Positions 8,819 to 17,120 are shown, numbered from the stretch's first letter. The stretch: 64,000 nt of DNA from JABWBJ01 sp035646395 (GCA_035646395.1 DASRPK010000118.1:1-64000), one strand, 5' to 3'. Numbers and translations are program-made. The notes: a model not told the origin generated them from the sequence alone.

Positions 8819-8911
8819 AGAGGTCTCCAGACCAGTTTGAAAGCGAACGTAATGGCGTCTCACCCGGGGAATCAACTAGCGGAGTCCGCCAGCAGGACAC
8901 CTGACTGAGCC

Positions 8912-9652
8912 ATGGCTGCCAAGTATCAGCGGTTATTCATCAACATCGATCACGTGGCCACGATTCGTCAGGCACGACGCGCTGACGAACCAGATCCTGT
9001 GGCGGCAGCTCTCGTTTGCGAAGGCGCCGGTGCGGACGGCATAACGGCGCACCTTCGTGAGGATCGGCGGCACATTCAGGATGCCGACATGGAGCGGCTC
9101 GCGGCCTCCATCACGACCGCGCTCAACTTCGAGATGGCGCTGAGCGATCCGATCGTCGATCTCGCCGAACGGCTCCGGCCTCGTGAGGCGACGATCGTCC
9201 CCGAGCGACGCGAAGAAGTCACGACTGAAGGCGGATTGGATGTCTCACATGATCCCGAGAGGCTTGCCCGGGCGATCGAACGCTTCCGGTCCGCTGGCGT
9301 TCGCGTCAGTCTCTTCATCGATCCCGACGCCGACACCGTGAGGCGATCTCGTGATCTGGGCGTCGACGCCATCGAGCTGCACACCGGTCGTTATGCACAC
9401 CATCCCGGGGATCCTGCCCCGCTCGAGGCTCTCGTGCGCGCCGCAGAACTGGCGGCGACGCTGGGCCTCGCCGTTCACGCCGGCCACGGCCTGACACTCG
9501 CCAACGTCGGCGGGGTGTCGCGAATTCCGGAAGTCGAGGAGCTGAACATCGGCCATTCGATCGTGTCACGTTCCGTTTTTACCGGGATCGGGGCCGCCGT
9601 CCGGGAAATGCGCGTCGCCATGGATCGGGCCCGCGGCGCTGGACCGGAGTAA
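8912..9652 (+). CDS. pdxJ: Pyridoxine 5'-phosphate synthase
   Basis: The enzyme condenses 1-deoxyxylulose 5-phosphate with 3-amino-2-oxopropyl phosphate in the DXP-dependent vitamin B6 pathway. The 246 residues form a complete TIM barrel: FINIDHVATIRQARR at the start, ITAHLREDRRHI, NFEMALSD, the VPERREEVTTEGGLDV stretch, IELHTGRYA, and VHAGHGLTLANV near the end. All match PdxJ. It is monocistronic here and precedes the Hpt-like gene by 75 bp. Confidence 0.96.
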   Translation: MAAKYQRLFINIDHVATIRQARRADEPDPVAAALVCEGAGADGITAHLREDRRHIQDADMERLAASITTALNFEMALSDPIVDLAERLRPREATIVPERREEVTTEGGLDVSHDPERLARAIERFRSAGVRVSLFIDPDADTVRRSRDLGVDAIELHTGRYAHHPGDPAPLEALVRAAELAATLGLAVHAGHGLTLANVGGVSRIPEVEELNIGHSIVSRSVFTGIGAAVREMRVAMDRARGAGPE

Positions 9653-9727
9653 GAGCGAAGTCGTAACTTCACGCTCCTTGTGGTCCCCCACGAGCATCGA
9701 ACCTCGAGCCTCGCGCCTGCAGCCAGA

Positions 9728-11236
9728 ATGACGTCTCCCGAGTTGCTGCGATTCTTTCACGCCGAAGCCGAGGAATACCTCGATACCCTCGAGGACCTCG
9801 CCTCCCGCTCGGGATCGTTCGAGGCCGGCGCATTCGTGGGGGCCGCTCGAGCACTCCGTGGAAGCGCGACCATGGCGCGCGTTCCGCGCATCGCGGAGAT
9901 CGCGCTCGTGATGGAACGCCTGGCGAACGGTGTGCGTGACGGCGAAGTCAATTGGACTTCGGACCTGCGCTACGCCTTGCTCGACACCATCACGGACCTG
10001 CGGGAGTTCGTGGGCCGGATCGCCGACTGGTCGAGCAACGATGACCGGAAAGCGCTCGACCGTCTCGGGGCGTTGCGCGGCCGTCTTCCCGCCGGGCAGC
10101 AGACGCCGCGGACGCCGCAGGCTGCCGGCACGACGCCAATCTTCATCGCGTTGCAAGCGGCGGCGATCGCCGGTGACCTCGAGACGTACGTCGACGATCC
10201 ATCGAGTCACGGCCTGGTCAACGACGTGGTCAACCGGCTGCGCAGCCTGCGGGGGATCGCTGGTGTTGCGGATTACCCGCCGCTGGGTGAAGCCGCAGAC
10301 GCCGTCGAGCGCACGCTCCGCGAGCTGGCGCCCGATTCGGTGCTGCGGGACACCGACACCGAGCTGCTCCGCGCCGCCGCGGCGCTGTTCCGCCGCGCCT
10401 CCTCCGAGCTGCGCAATCGCGGCCGCTTCGATGCCACGGCGCCCGAAGTCGACCGTTTCGCCCGCGCCGCCGCCGCGGTGTCGGCGCCCGCCATGAGTGA
10501 CGCGCCGGTCGTCCGCATCGAGGAGCTGTTCTTCACGGACGCCGGGCCACATCTCGTTAGGCGTGGCACGACGCCGGTGCGCAGCGCCGAAGCCCGGTTC
10601 CGGGAAGAGGTGGTCACGCGGGCCGAACATCTGCGCCGGCTGGTGGCGGAAGCGCGCGACGCGTCCGACGCGTTTTCGCGTGAACGGGTGCGTCGCGACC
10701 TCAGGGCCCACCTCGCCCAGCTGGACGAATTTGCTCGCAGCTTTGGCGCGCAGCAGGTGGCGTCGGTGGTCGGCGAAGCGGCGGCGGACCCGGCGTTCTC
10801 GGAGAGCGTCCTCGACGCCATCGACAATGTCGCGCGGATCCTCACGACTCCCGGAATCAACCTGGCCGAGATGGAAAGCCGGTTGGCGATTGGCGAGCGG
10901 CGGCGTTGGACGCCGCAGAGTTCACCGGCAGCGCCCCCGGCTCCATCGGGACATCCGGAGCGTATCCCTGCGCCGTCGCCACGCTCAGGCCGCGCCTTGC
11001 GCCAGATGATCGACGCCAGCCTGACGCAATTGTCGTCTCTGGAAGAAGTGCCGCTCATCGAACCGGTACGCACCGACGACGACGCGATCGTACCGGTTGA
11101 GGCTCTGTTATATCGCGGACAGGCAGCCCTGCAACGCGCGCGCGAGCTGCGCGATGAGTTGCGGCATCGCGGCACCACCGACCCCGATGCACTCCATGAG
11201 TTGTACGACCTGCTGGATCTCGCCCGCGTCGATTAA
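9728..11236 (+). CDS. Hpt-like multi-helical protein lacking phosphoacceptor His
   Basis: I chose the ATG at 9728 (502 residues), where MTSPELLRFFHAEAEEYL gives the normal start of an Hpt domain; a GTG at 9680 would add 16 residues read from low-complexity sequence. Two Hpt-like four-helix domains are visible, at about 5-110 and 130-240. A third alpha-helical region lies at about 280-390, followed by a Pro-rich linker and a C-terminal helix. Where CheA-type Hpt domains have HxLKG, this protein has RALRG (Arg41) and RSLRG. It therefore probably cannot accept phosphate there and may act as a scaffold, like FimL. It has no kinase or receiver domain. Confidence 0.7.
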   Translation: MTSPELLRFFHAEAEEYLDTLEDLASRSGSFEAGAFVGAARALRGSATMARVPRIAEIALVMERLANGVRDGEVNWTSDLRYALLDTITDLREFVGRIADWSSNDDRKALDRLGALRGRLPAGQQTPRTPQAAGTTPIFIALQAAAIAGDLETYVDDPSSHGLVNDVVNRLRSLRGIAGVADYPPLGEAADAVERTLRELAPDSVLRDTDTELLRAAAALFRRASSELRNRGRFDATAPEVDRFARAAAAVSAPAMSDAPVVRIEELFFTDAGPHLVRRGTTPVRSAEARFREEVVTRAEHLRRLVAEARDASDAFSRERVRRDLRAHLAQLDEFARSFGAQQVASVVGEAAADPAFSESVLDAIDNVARILTTPGINLAEMESRLAIGERRRWTPQSSPAAPPAPSGHPERIPAPSPRSGRALRQMIDASLTQLSSLEEVPLIEPVRTDDDAIVPVEALLYRGQAALQRARELRDELRHRGTTDPDALHELYDLLDLARVD

Positions 11237-11240
11237 CTGA

Positions 11241-12260
11241 ATGAAAATCGGCTGGCGCGGACTTCTCGGGGTGGTCATCAGCGTCGCCCTGTTGTGGTGG
11301 ACATTGCGGGGCGAGTCGTTCAGCGAGATCTGGACCGTCCTGCGCGACTCCAACGCCGCGTTGTTCATCCTCGCGGCAGCGGTGGCGACATTGATGTTTC
11401 CGCTGCGGGCCTGGCGCTGGCGCTACATCCTCGAGCCGACGGCGGGCAAGATCCCGTTTGGACCGTTGTGGCGTGCGACCGCGATCGGGTTCATGGTCAA
11501 CAACGTCTCTCCTGCTCGAGCCGGCGAGCTCGCGCGGGCATACGTCCTTTCGCGCGAGACCGGTCGCGTTTCGTTCACTGCTTCGCTGGCATCGCTGGTT
11601 GTCGATCGCGTTTTCGACGCGCTGGTGGTCGTGCTTCTCCTCCTCGTCGTGGTTTCGCTCCCGGGCTTTCCCGCAGACGCCATGGTGGGGGGGTGGCCGA
11701 TCAGCCGCCTGCTGCTCGCGGGAGCGCTCGTTGCGATGACGGCGCTCATTGCGCTGGTGCTCGCCGCATTGTTCCCGGAAACCCCGGCGCGACTCTGGGA
11801 GCGAGCGTTAGGCACCAGGGCGCCCCGCCTGATGGCCCGTGGGCGGGACATCCTGCTGTCGTTTGGTGCGGGCCTGAAGGTGCTCCGTGATGTCCGCCAA
11901 TCGGCAATCGTTTTCCTGTGGGCACTACTGAGCTGGCTGGTGAACGCCGTCTCATTCTGGATCGCCTTCAAGGCCGTGGGCATCGACGCCCCGTTTACGG
12001 CAGCGCTGTTCCTTCAGAGCCTGTTGGCGGCGGCGGTGGCCGCGCCCTCCGCGCCCGGATTCTTCGGAGTGTTCGAAGCGTCAGCCAAGGTCGCGCTCAG
12101 CGTCTACGGGATCGATAACACGCTTGCCGTGAGTTACGCCCTCGGATACCACCTGCTCGGCTGGATCCCCATTACCGTGATCGGCTTCTGGTATCTCGGC
12201 AGGATGGGACTGCATTTGAAGGACATGAAGAACTCGCGGGACGCGACCGCGCCTCGATGA
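11241..12260 (+). CDS. Flippase-like / lysylphosphatidylglycerol-synthase TM-domain protein
   Basis: This 339-residue integral membrane protein has about eight hydrophobic helices and the family motifs FPLRAWRWRYIL and NNVSPARAGELARAYVLSRE, then SLVVDRVFDALVV. These mark the UPF0104 / LPG-synthase transmembrane domain, which occurs in lipid or glycan translocation proteins. No cytosolic aminoacyl-transfer domain is present. It starts 5 nt after the Hpt-like gene and its stop overlaps the ispE start (ATGA), so the three are probably one transcript. Confidence 0.85.
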   Translation: MKIGWRGLLGVVISVALLWWTLRGESFSEIWTVLRDSNAALFILAAAVATLMFPLRAWRWRYILEPTAGKIPFGPLWRATAIGFMVNNVSPARAGELARAYVLSRETGRVSFTASLASLVVDRVFDALVVVLLLLVVVSLPGFPADAMVGGWPISRLLLAGALVAMTALIALVLAALFPETPARLWERALGTRAPRLMARGRDILLSFGAGLKVLRDVRQSAIVFLWALLSWLVNAVSFWIAFKAVGIDAPFTAALFLQSLLAAAVAAPSAPGFFGVFEASAKVALSVYGIDNTLAVSYALGYHLLGWIPITVIGFWYLGRMGLHLKDMKNSRDATAPR

Positions 12261-13174
12261 ACGCGCAAGAAGCCCGGGTGGAAGCGCAGGCAAAAATCAA
12301 CCTCCTCCTGCGTATCCTCGAACGCGAGGATTCGGGCTACCACCAGATCGAGACGCTGTTCTGTCGGATTGGCCTGGCGGATACCGTGACGGTGCGCGTC
12401 ACGCCTCGGGACCACAGCCTGCTCTGTCACGGCGAGCGAGTCCCCGCAGCGGGACTGGGGCCGCCCGAAAAGAACCTGGCGTGGCGGGCGGCGGCGGCCT
12501 ACGCAGAGGCCACAGGATTTCCCACCGGATTCCAGATCACGATCGAAAAGCGGATTCCGGTCGGGGCCGGCCTCGGCGGCGGCAGTGCCGACGCCGGAGC
12601 GGTCTTGCGGGCGCTGAACGCACTCAATGCGCGTCCGGTGCCACCGGCGACCCTGCAACAGATCGCCTCCTCGTTAGGCGCGGACGTTCCGTTCCTCACG
12701 CTGGACGATGCGACGCTGGCCCTGGCCTGGGGACGCGGGGACCGGCTGGCGGCACTGCCCGGACTCCCGGCCAGCGCGGTCTGGTTGCTGGTGCCCGATG
12801 CGACAGTCAACACTGCCGAGGCGTACCGTTGGTTCGATGAGGCGGGACGCCCGTCGGGAGAATCGGTGATTCCGCGAGCCCGATTCGGCAGCTGGGAAGG
12901 GGTCGCGTCGGTAGCCGCAAATGATTTCGAGCCCGTGGTCGGCGAGAGGATCCCCAGGATAGGCCGCCTGCTGGCGACGCTTCGGAGCGATGAGTTGATG
13001 GAGTTGCTGGGTCCATCGGGCTCGATCCTCATGTCCGGGTCCGGCTCGACCATCGCGGTTGTCAGTGGCCAGCCGCGCGCCCCTCACATGAGCGCCATCC
13101 CCCCTCTAGCCGGAGTCACCGTGATCGAGACGGAGACCGCTACTTTTGTTGAGCCGGTCGTTCTGACCCATTAG
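12257..13174 (+). CDS. ispE: 4-diphosphocytidyl-2-C-methyl-D-erythritol kinase
   Basis: IspE phosphorylates CDP-methylerythritol in the non-mevalonate isoprenoid pathway. The GHMP-kinase motifs are intact: AKINLLLRILERE with the Lys-Asn pair near residue 14, PVGAGLGGGSADAGAVL as the ATP-binding loop near residue 100, GADVPF, and MSGSGSTIAVV near the C-terminus. The length (305) is normal. It is followed by the tRNA-Gln gene and prs, a very common order (ispE-tRNA-Gln-prs-rplY-pth) in bacteria. Confidence 0.96.
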   Translation: MNAQEARVEAQAKINLLLRILEREDSGYHQIETLFCRIGLADTVTVRVTPRDHSLLCHGERVPAAGLGPPEKNLAWRAAAAYAEATGFPTGFQITIEKRIPVGAGLGGGSADAGAVLRALNALNARPVPPATLQQIASSLGADVPFLTLDDATLALAWGRGDRLAALPGLPASAVWLLVPDATVNTAEAYRWFDEAGRPSGESVIPRARFGSWEGVASVAANDFEPVVGERIPRIGRLLATLRSDELMELLGPSGSILMSGSGSTIAVVSGQPRAPHMSAIPPLAGVTVIETETATFVEPVVLTH

Positions 13175-13191
13175 GTTGCCGCTCCCACTTC

Positions 13192-13261
13192 TGCCCCCTC
13201 GTCCAATGGCAGGACATCGGACTTTGGATCCGAGAATGGTGGTTCGAATCCACCGGGGGCA
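13192..13261 (+). tRNA. tRNA-Gln (anticodon TTG)
   Basis: A full cloverleaf can be drawn over 70 nt. The acceptor is TGCCCCC paired with GGGGGCA. The D arm is GTCC/GGAC with the short AATGGCA loop typical of tRNA-Gln. The anticodon stem TCGGA/TCCGA encloses CTTTGGA (anticodon TTG). The T arm is GGTGG/CCACC with loop TTCGAAT. CCA is not encoded. It lies 17 bp after ispE. Confidence 0.97.
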
Positions 13262-13316
13262 ATTCCGTCCGGATTGACCTAACCTCCCGTCACATCTACG
13301 TTTCAAGGCTACGGTA

Positions 13317-14270
13317 ATGGACCTTTTGCCGGGTGTGCTCCGGGGATTCAAGCTGCTTTCCGGAAACGCCAACAGAGGACTCGCCGAGGAAATCGCCCGA
13401 CATCTCGGAGTTGAGCTGTGCAGGATGACGCTCACTCGCTTTGCCGACGGTGAAATCTTCGTGCGGATCGATGAGAATGTCCGCGGTGCGGACGTTTTTA
13501 TTGTCCAGCCGACCAATCCGCCGGCGGAAAACATCATGGAGCTGCTGCTCCTGATCGATGCCGCCAAGCGGGCGTCGGCGGCGCGGGTGACCTGCGTCAT
13601 GCCGTATTACGGCTACTCGCGGCAGGACCGGAAGGACCAGCCGCGGGTGTCGATCGGGGCGAAGCTGGTGGCAAATCTGATCCAGACCGCGGGCGCTGAC
13701 CGGGTGCTGGGACTCGATTTCCACCAGCATCAATTGCAGGGGTTCTTCGACGTCCCCGTCGATCACCTCTATGCCTCCCCGGTGCTGGTATCGCACTTTC
13801 GGAAGAAGCAGTTCACCGATCTGGTGGTCGTTGCACCGGATGTCGGGTCGGCCAAGATGGCTCGCGGCTTTGCGCGGAAGCTCGACGCGGCGCTCGCGAT
13901 CATCGACAAGCGACGCACGGGGCCTAACGTGGCCGAAGTGCTGAACGTGGTTGGTGAAGTCGAAGGACGGGATTGTCTCATCCCCGATGACATGATCGAT
14001 ACAGCCGGCACCGTCTCGGAGACGGCGCGGGCCCTGAAAAAACTGGGAGCGCGGGACATCTACATCTGCGCAACGCATGGACTGCTGTCTGGTCCGGCGG
14101 TCCAGCGGTTGAAGGACGCCCCGATTTCCGAGGTGGTAATCACCGACTCGGTGGTCGTGACGGAAGAGAAGCGGTTCGACAGGTTACGGGTGTTGTCCGT
14201 GGGTGAGCTGCTCGCGAAGGCGATTCGCTTTACGCACAGCGAGCAGAGCGTGTCGAGTCTGTTTGATTAG
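13317..14270 (+). CDS. prs: Ribose-phosphate pyrophosphokinase
   Basis: The enzyme makes PRPP from ribose 5-phosphate and ATP. The 317 residues carry KLLSGNANRGLAEEIA, FADGEIFVRI, FIVQPTNPPAENIMELLL, YYGYSRQDRKDQPR with the catalytic histidine/arginine region, LDFHQHQLQGFFDVP, and the PRPP loop DDMIDTAGTVSE. The start at 13317 gives the standard N-terminus. The TAG stop is followed at once by the heptad array at 14271. Confidence 0.96.
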   Translation: MDLLPGVLRGFKLLSGNANRGLAEEIARHLGVELCRMTLTRFADGEIFVRIDENVRGADVFIVQPTNPPAENIMELLLLIDAAKRASAARVTCVMPYYGYSRQDRKDQPRVSIGAKLVANLIQTAGADRVLGLDFHQHQLQGFFDVPVDHLYASPVLVSHFRKKQFTDLVVVAPDVGSAKMARGFARKLDAALAIIDKRRTGPNVAEVLNVVGEVEGRDCLIPDDMIDTAGTVSETARALKKLGARDIYICATHGLLSGPAVQRLKDAPISEVVITDSVVVTEEKRFDRLRVLSVGELLAKAIRFTHSEQSVSSLFD

Positions 14271-14395
14271 CTGCGTGCTGATTGCTGATTGCTGCGTTAT
14301 GCAGCGTGCTGGTGCTGGTGTTCGTGCTGATTGCTGTTCGCTGGTCGCGTGCTGCTCGCTACTCGCTGGTCGCTATTCGCGGTCTTAGTCTCCCT
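14271..14395. repeat. Heptad array (GCTGATT / CGCTGGT type) after prs
   Basis: It begins immediately after the prs stop with CTGCGTGCTGATTGCTG. It continues with ATTGCTG units, a small palindrome (GCTGCGTTATGCAGC) and then TCGCTGG/TCGCTAT-type 7-nt units to about 14395. The first 17 nt are identical to those following the stop of the hydrolase gene at 39218. There is no full complementary arm here, so it is a one-sided array. Confidence 0.8.
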
Positions 14396-14417
14396 CTCCG
14401 ATCTCACATCTCGTCTC

Positions 14418-15080
14418 ATGGCTACTGCCCAACTAACCGCGATCGCGCGCAACACGAGTGGCAAGGGCGCCGCGCGCTCGCTTCGCCGCGAGGGTCGCCT
14501 GCCGGCGGTCATTTATGGACACGCCCGCGAGCCACTCTCGTTGTCCATTCCCGAACGTGACCTCCAGCGCCTCCTCGAGCGCTTTGCCGCCGAGAATACG
14601 GTGATCGAGCTCTCCATCGACGGCTCGATGTCGCGCACGCTCATTCGCGAGATCCAGCGCCATCCCGTGCGTCGCAACGTGCTGCACGTCGACTTCCAGG
14701 AACTGGTGGCCGGCGAGCGCATGGTCGTTCGCATCCCGATTGTGCTCCAGGGCATCCCGGAGGGCGTCCGGACGTCGGGCGGTATCCTCAGCCAGATCCT
14801 GCAGGAACTGGAGTGCCGGGTCGATCCGCTCAACATGCCGGGCAAGATCGATGTCGACGTCACCCACATCACGATCGGCCACTCGGTTCACGTGAGCGAG
14901 ATTACGGCGCCCGAGGGTGTCGAAATCCTCGATGAACCTGAAGCGACGATCTGCGTCGTCGCCGCGCCGAAGGAAGAAGTGGAGGTGCCAGTTGCGGGCG
15001 TCACGCCGGAAGCACCGGCCGAGCCGGAGCTGATCCGGAAGCCGAAGGAAGGTGAGGAGGGCGAGCCCGAGGAGACTTGA
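14418..15080 (+). CDS. rplY: 50S ribosomal protein L25/general stress protein Ctc
   Basis: This 220-residue bL25 of the long CTC/TL5 type binds 5S rRNA. The N-terminal L25 domain (about 1-92) contains ARNTSGKGAARSLRREGRLP and VIYGHAREPLSLS. The C-terminal TL5 beta domain (about 95-185) is followed by an acidic tail (PKEGEEGEPEET). I chose the ATG at 14418 because it gives the canonical N-terminus; upstream reading runs into the heptad array. The stop overlaps the proposed TTG start of pth. Confidence 0.95.
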   Translation: MATAQLTAIARNTSGKGAARSLRREGRLPAVIYGHAREPLSLSIPERDLQRLLERFAAENTVIELSIDGSMSRTLIREIQRHPVRRNVLHVDFQELVAGERMVVRIPIVLQGIPEGVRTSGGILSQILQELECRVDPLNMPGKIDVDVTHITIGHSVHVSEITAPEGVEILDEPEATICVVAAPKEEVEVPVAGVTPEAPAEPELIRKPKEGEEGEPEET

Positions 15081-15742
15081 GCTCGTTCGATTGGCTGAAG
15101 CGCTTCCTTGGCCGGGAAAGTGGCCGGGGCACGAGCGACGAGCCGATGAAGCTCATCGTCGGGTTAGGCAATCCGGGAAAAGAGTACGTCGATACACGGC
15201 ACAACGTCGGCTGGTGGGTCATCGACCACCTGGCCGGCGTTTGGCGTTTCGAGGGATGGCGGAAGGACCAGAACTCGCTGGTCAGCGACGGGCGGGTGGG
15301 CAACCAGCGCGCACGGCTGGTCAAGCCGCAGACGTACATGAACCTGAGTGGCGGGATCCTGAGACCTTACCTCCGTCGCGAGACGTGGGAGGTGGCGAGG
15401 GACCTGCTCATCATTGTCGACGAAGTAGCGCTACCGGTGGGGCGCTTCCGGTTGCGGGCGAGGGGGAGCGCCGGAGGACATAATGGCCTCAAATCCATTG
15501 AAGCCGCGGTGGGAGGTCAGGATTACGCTCGGTTGAGGGTTGGTGTCGGACCGGCGCCGGACCGAAAACGCGAGAGGGACCTGGCCGATTACGTGCTCGA
15601 TCGAATGGGAAAAGGGGAAAGGAAGGAAGTGGAGGCTCTTTTTCCGGATCTCGTCGCGTCAGCTGAAACGTGGATTCGAGATGGGGTGGAACTCGCGATG
15701 ACCCGGTTCAATCGGAAGGCGGATGTGGGAGATGGGAACTAA
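15077..15742 (+). CDS. pth: Peptidyl-tRNA hydrolase
   Basis: Pth recycles peptidyl-tRNA released from stalled ribosomes. The core MKLIVGLGNPGKEYVDTRHNVG includes the conserved Asn and catalytic His. It continues with KPQTYMNLSGGIL, VDEVALPVGRFRLRARGSAGGHNGLKSIE and YARLRVGVG. The TTG at 15077 overlaps the rplY stop (TTGA) and has GAGGAG just upstream, giving 221 residues. The internal ATG at 15146 begins the core directly and cannot be excluded. The last codons (ADVGDGN) and the TAA already belong to the GGATGGG heptad array, and the stop interlocks with that of the convergent four-helix gene. Confidence 0.94.
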   Translation: MSSFDWLKRFLGRESGRGTSDEPMKLIVGLGNPGKEYVDTRHNVGWWVIDHLAGVWRFEGWRKDQNSLVSDGRVGNQRARLVKPQTYMNLSGGILRPYLRRETWEVARDLLIIVDEVALPVGRFRLRARGSAGGHNGLKSIEAAVGGQDYARLRVGVGPAPDRKRERDLADYVLDRMGKGERKEVEALFPDLVASAETWIRDGVELAMTRFNRKADVGDGN

Positions 15743-15776
15743 CGGGATGGGGGATGTCGGATGGGGGATGGGGGAG
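15721..15776. repeat. GGATGGG-type heptad array at the pth 3' end
   Basis: Units such as GGATGTG, GGAGATG, GGGGATG, TCGGATG and GGGGATG follow each other with a 7-nt step. The array covers the last codons of pth, both convergent stop codons and the 3' end of the four-helix-bundle gene. It is inverted relative to the array at 16271-16303. Confidence 0.85.
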
Positions 15777-16179
15777 AAACTGCACGAACTCGATCCATTC
15801 TGTTGCGGGCAGGCTTCGCGTTCGCTTTTTCGAGCACCCTGACCCTGAGCGCCGTAAGCATCCCCGCTACCTGATCGATTCGGGCATCGAGTCTCGCGTA
15901 GTCAGACAGCGGCAGCAATCCGAGGTCCTTGGCGAGGAGCACGTGGTAGTCGAGCTCGCGCACGGACCCGATCGCGATCGTTAGGTATCGCGCGAACTGT
16001 GCTGGCGTCACCTGGCCGCTACCTTCCGAGATGTTAGCCGCTATCGACATCGACGCACGACGCATCTGGTTGATCAGCGACGCGTATCGACCCCGATAAA
16101 CGCGTTCGGTTACTTCGTGGATACTCAGCGTGAGTCGATGCGCGCGCTGCCAGACTGCAAGCTTTCGAAACGGGAACAT
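15739..16179 (-). CDS. Four-helix-bundle protein (S23 / bAvd-like)
   Basis: This protein of about 146 residues belongs to the family known from 23S rRNA intervening sequences and, as bAvd, from diversity-generating retroelements. It begins MFPFRKLAVWQRAHRL and has RRASMSIAANISEGSG near residue 45, the signature of the family. Solo copies probably bind nucleic acid, but their function is unknown. I chose the ATG at 16179; ten further residues upstream are possible. No reverse transcriptase or variable repeat is in the window. The last residues (PPSPIRHPPSR) are translated heptad array, and the gene is bracketed by oppositely oriented arrays. Confidence 0.85.
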   Translation of the reverse strand: MFPFRKLAVWQRAHRLTLSIHEVTERVYRGRYASLINQMRRASMSIAANISEGSGQVTPAQFARYLTIAIGSVRELDYHVLLAKDLGLLPLSDYARLDARIDQVAGMLTALRVRVLEKANAKPARNRMDRVRAVSPPSPIRHPPSR

Positions 16180-16270
16180 GTAGAACTGTTGCTGGTCTTC
16201 AGCGAACAAGCATCATCCTGGCATTGCCTGGTGGATCATTCTCCCGCAGCGGTAACCCGTGATGAAGCTG

Positions 16271-16303
16271 TCCGACCTCCGACCTCCGACATCCGCCATC
16301 CGT
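16271..16303. repeat. TCCGACC-type heptad array between S23-like and SRAP genes
   Basis: The units TCCGACC, TCCGACC, TCCGACA, TCCGCCA and TCCG follow in 7-nt register. It begins 5 nt beyond the SRAP stop (read on the minus strand). It is complementary in type (GGATGTCGGA) to the arrays at 15721 and 16985. Confidence 0.85.
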
Positions 16304-16307
16304 TGGG

Positions 16308-16979
16308 TTAGTCGACGGGAGCCATCACCCTCGCATCATCCGTTTTCGGGTCGTTCACCAGCAACCCGATCTCCCACGTTCGCATTTCGTCCGGTGAGAA
16401 CGGACCAACCAGACGTCTCACGTCTGCAATCTTCGTGGATTGGTCCAGCCACGCCTTATAGTCTCCGGGTCGAATAATGACTGGCATCCGATCATGAATC
16501 GGTTCCAGTAATTCGTTAGGCTCCGTGGTCAGAATCGCGCACGTAATCAGCCACTCGCCGCTCTCCTTCGCGCGCCACGCTTCCCAGAGCCCGCCGAGGG
16601 CAAAGATCTCGCCGTCTCGGATCGCGATCGCATAGGGCTTCCGCCGCTTCTGGCCCGGCACGTCCTGCCACTCATAAAAAACGTCGGCGGGGATAAGGCA
16701 CCGGCGTTTCTGCATCGCCGCGCGAAAGGCGCCCTTTTCGAGCGCCGTATCGGACCGGACATTGGCCATCCGATTGCCAATGCTCGGGTCCTTGGCCCAG
16801 GACGGGACGAGTCCCCACCGTATCATCTCGGCCTCGGTGCCCCCCTTTCGTTCCCGCACCACCAGGATGTCGGAGCTGGGAGGGATGTTGTAACGCGGGA
16901 CGAGGGGCGGGAGCTCGGTGATTCCGAAACGCTCCAGTTTCAGGGCTTCAGGGCGCGTGAGTCCGAATCGGCCGCACAT
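16308..16979 (-). CDS. SRAP-domain abasic-site shield protein (YedK/HMCES family)
   Basis: SRAP proteins form a covalent thiazolidine link to abasic sites in single-stranded DNA through Cys2. The start at 16979 gives the required N-terminus MCGRFGLTRPE with Cys2 exposed after Met removal. Other key residues are present: Asn73 (MANVRSDT), Glu103 in FYEWQ and His162 in IHDRMPVII. The length of 223 is normal. It lies alone between two heptad arrays, which may mark a mobile or recombination-prone segment. Longer upstream reading is array translation and was rejected. Confidence 0.93.
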   Translation of the reverse strand: MCGRFGLTRPEALKLERFGITELPPLVPRYNIPPSSDILVVRERKGGTEAEMIRWGLVPSWAKDPSIGNRMANVRSDTALEKGAFRAAMQKRRCLIPADVFYEWQDVPGQKRRKPYAIAIRDGEIFALGGLWEAWRAKESGEWLITCAILTTEPNELLEPIHDRMPVIIRPGDYKAWLDQSTKIADVRRLVGPFSPDEMRTWEIGLLVNDPKTDDARVMAPVD

Positions 16980-16984
16980 GATTT

Positions 16985-17014
16985 GGATAACGGATGGGAG
17001 ATGGCGGATGGGAG
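16985..17014. repeat. GGATGGG-type heptad array 5' of SRAP gene
   Basis: GGATAAC, GGATGGG, AGATGGC, GGATGGG units in 7-nt steps lie 5 nt upstream of the SRAP start. They are complementary to the array at 17073-17120, so the pair can form a hairpin with a loop of about 58 nt. Confidence 0.8.
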
Positions 17015-17072
17015 ACAACGCCTCCACACTAATCTGAAGCGTGGCACTGGCCGCGATGTGGTCGTGGTTGTC

Positions 17073-17120
17073 CCCCCTCCCCCATCTGCCCTCCGACATC
17101 CGAGCCCTGCCATCCGCCAT
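17073..17120. repeat. CATCCG-type heptad array before rpsF
   Basis: It contains CCCCCATCTGCC, CTCCGACATCCG and CCATCCGCCATCG in near 7-nt steps. This is the complementary partner of 16985-17014. It ends about 105 bp before the rpsF start and so may lie in the leader of the ribosomal-protein operon. Confidence 0.75.

Noticed and set aside
15739..16179. Diversity-generating retroelement
   Set aside because: The Avd-like bundle gene is present, but there is no reverse transcriptase, template repeat or adenine-biased variable repeat in the window.
15721..17120. CRISPR array
   Set aside because: Units are 7 nt with no spacers of constant length, and no cas gene is present.
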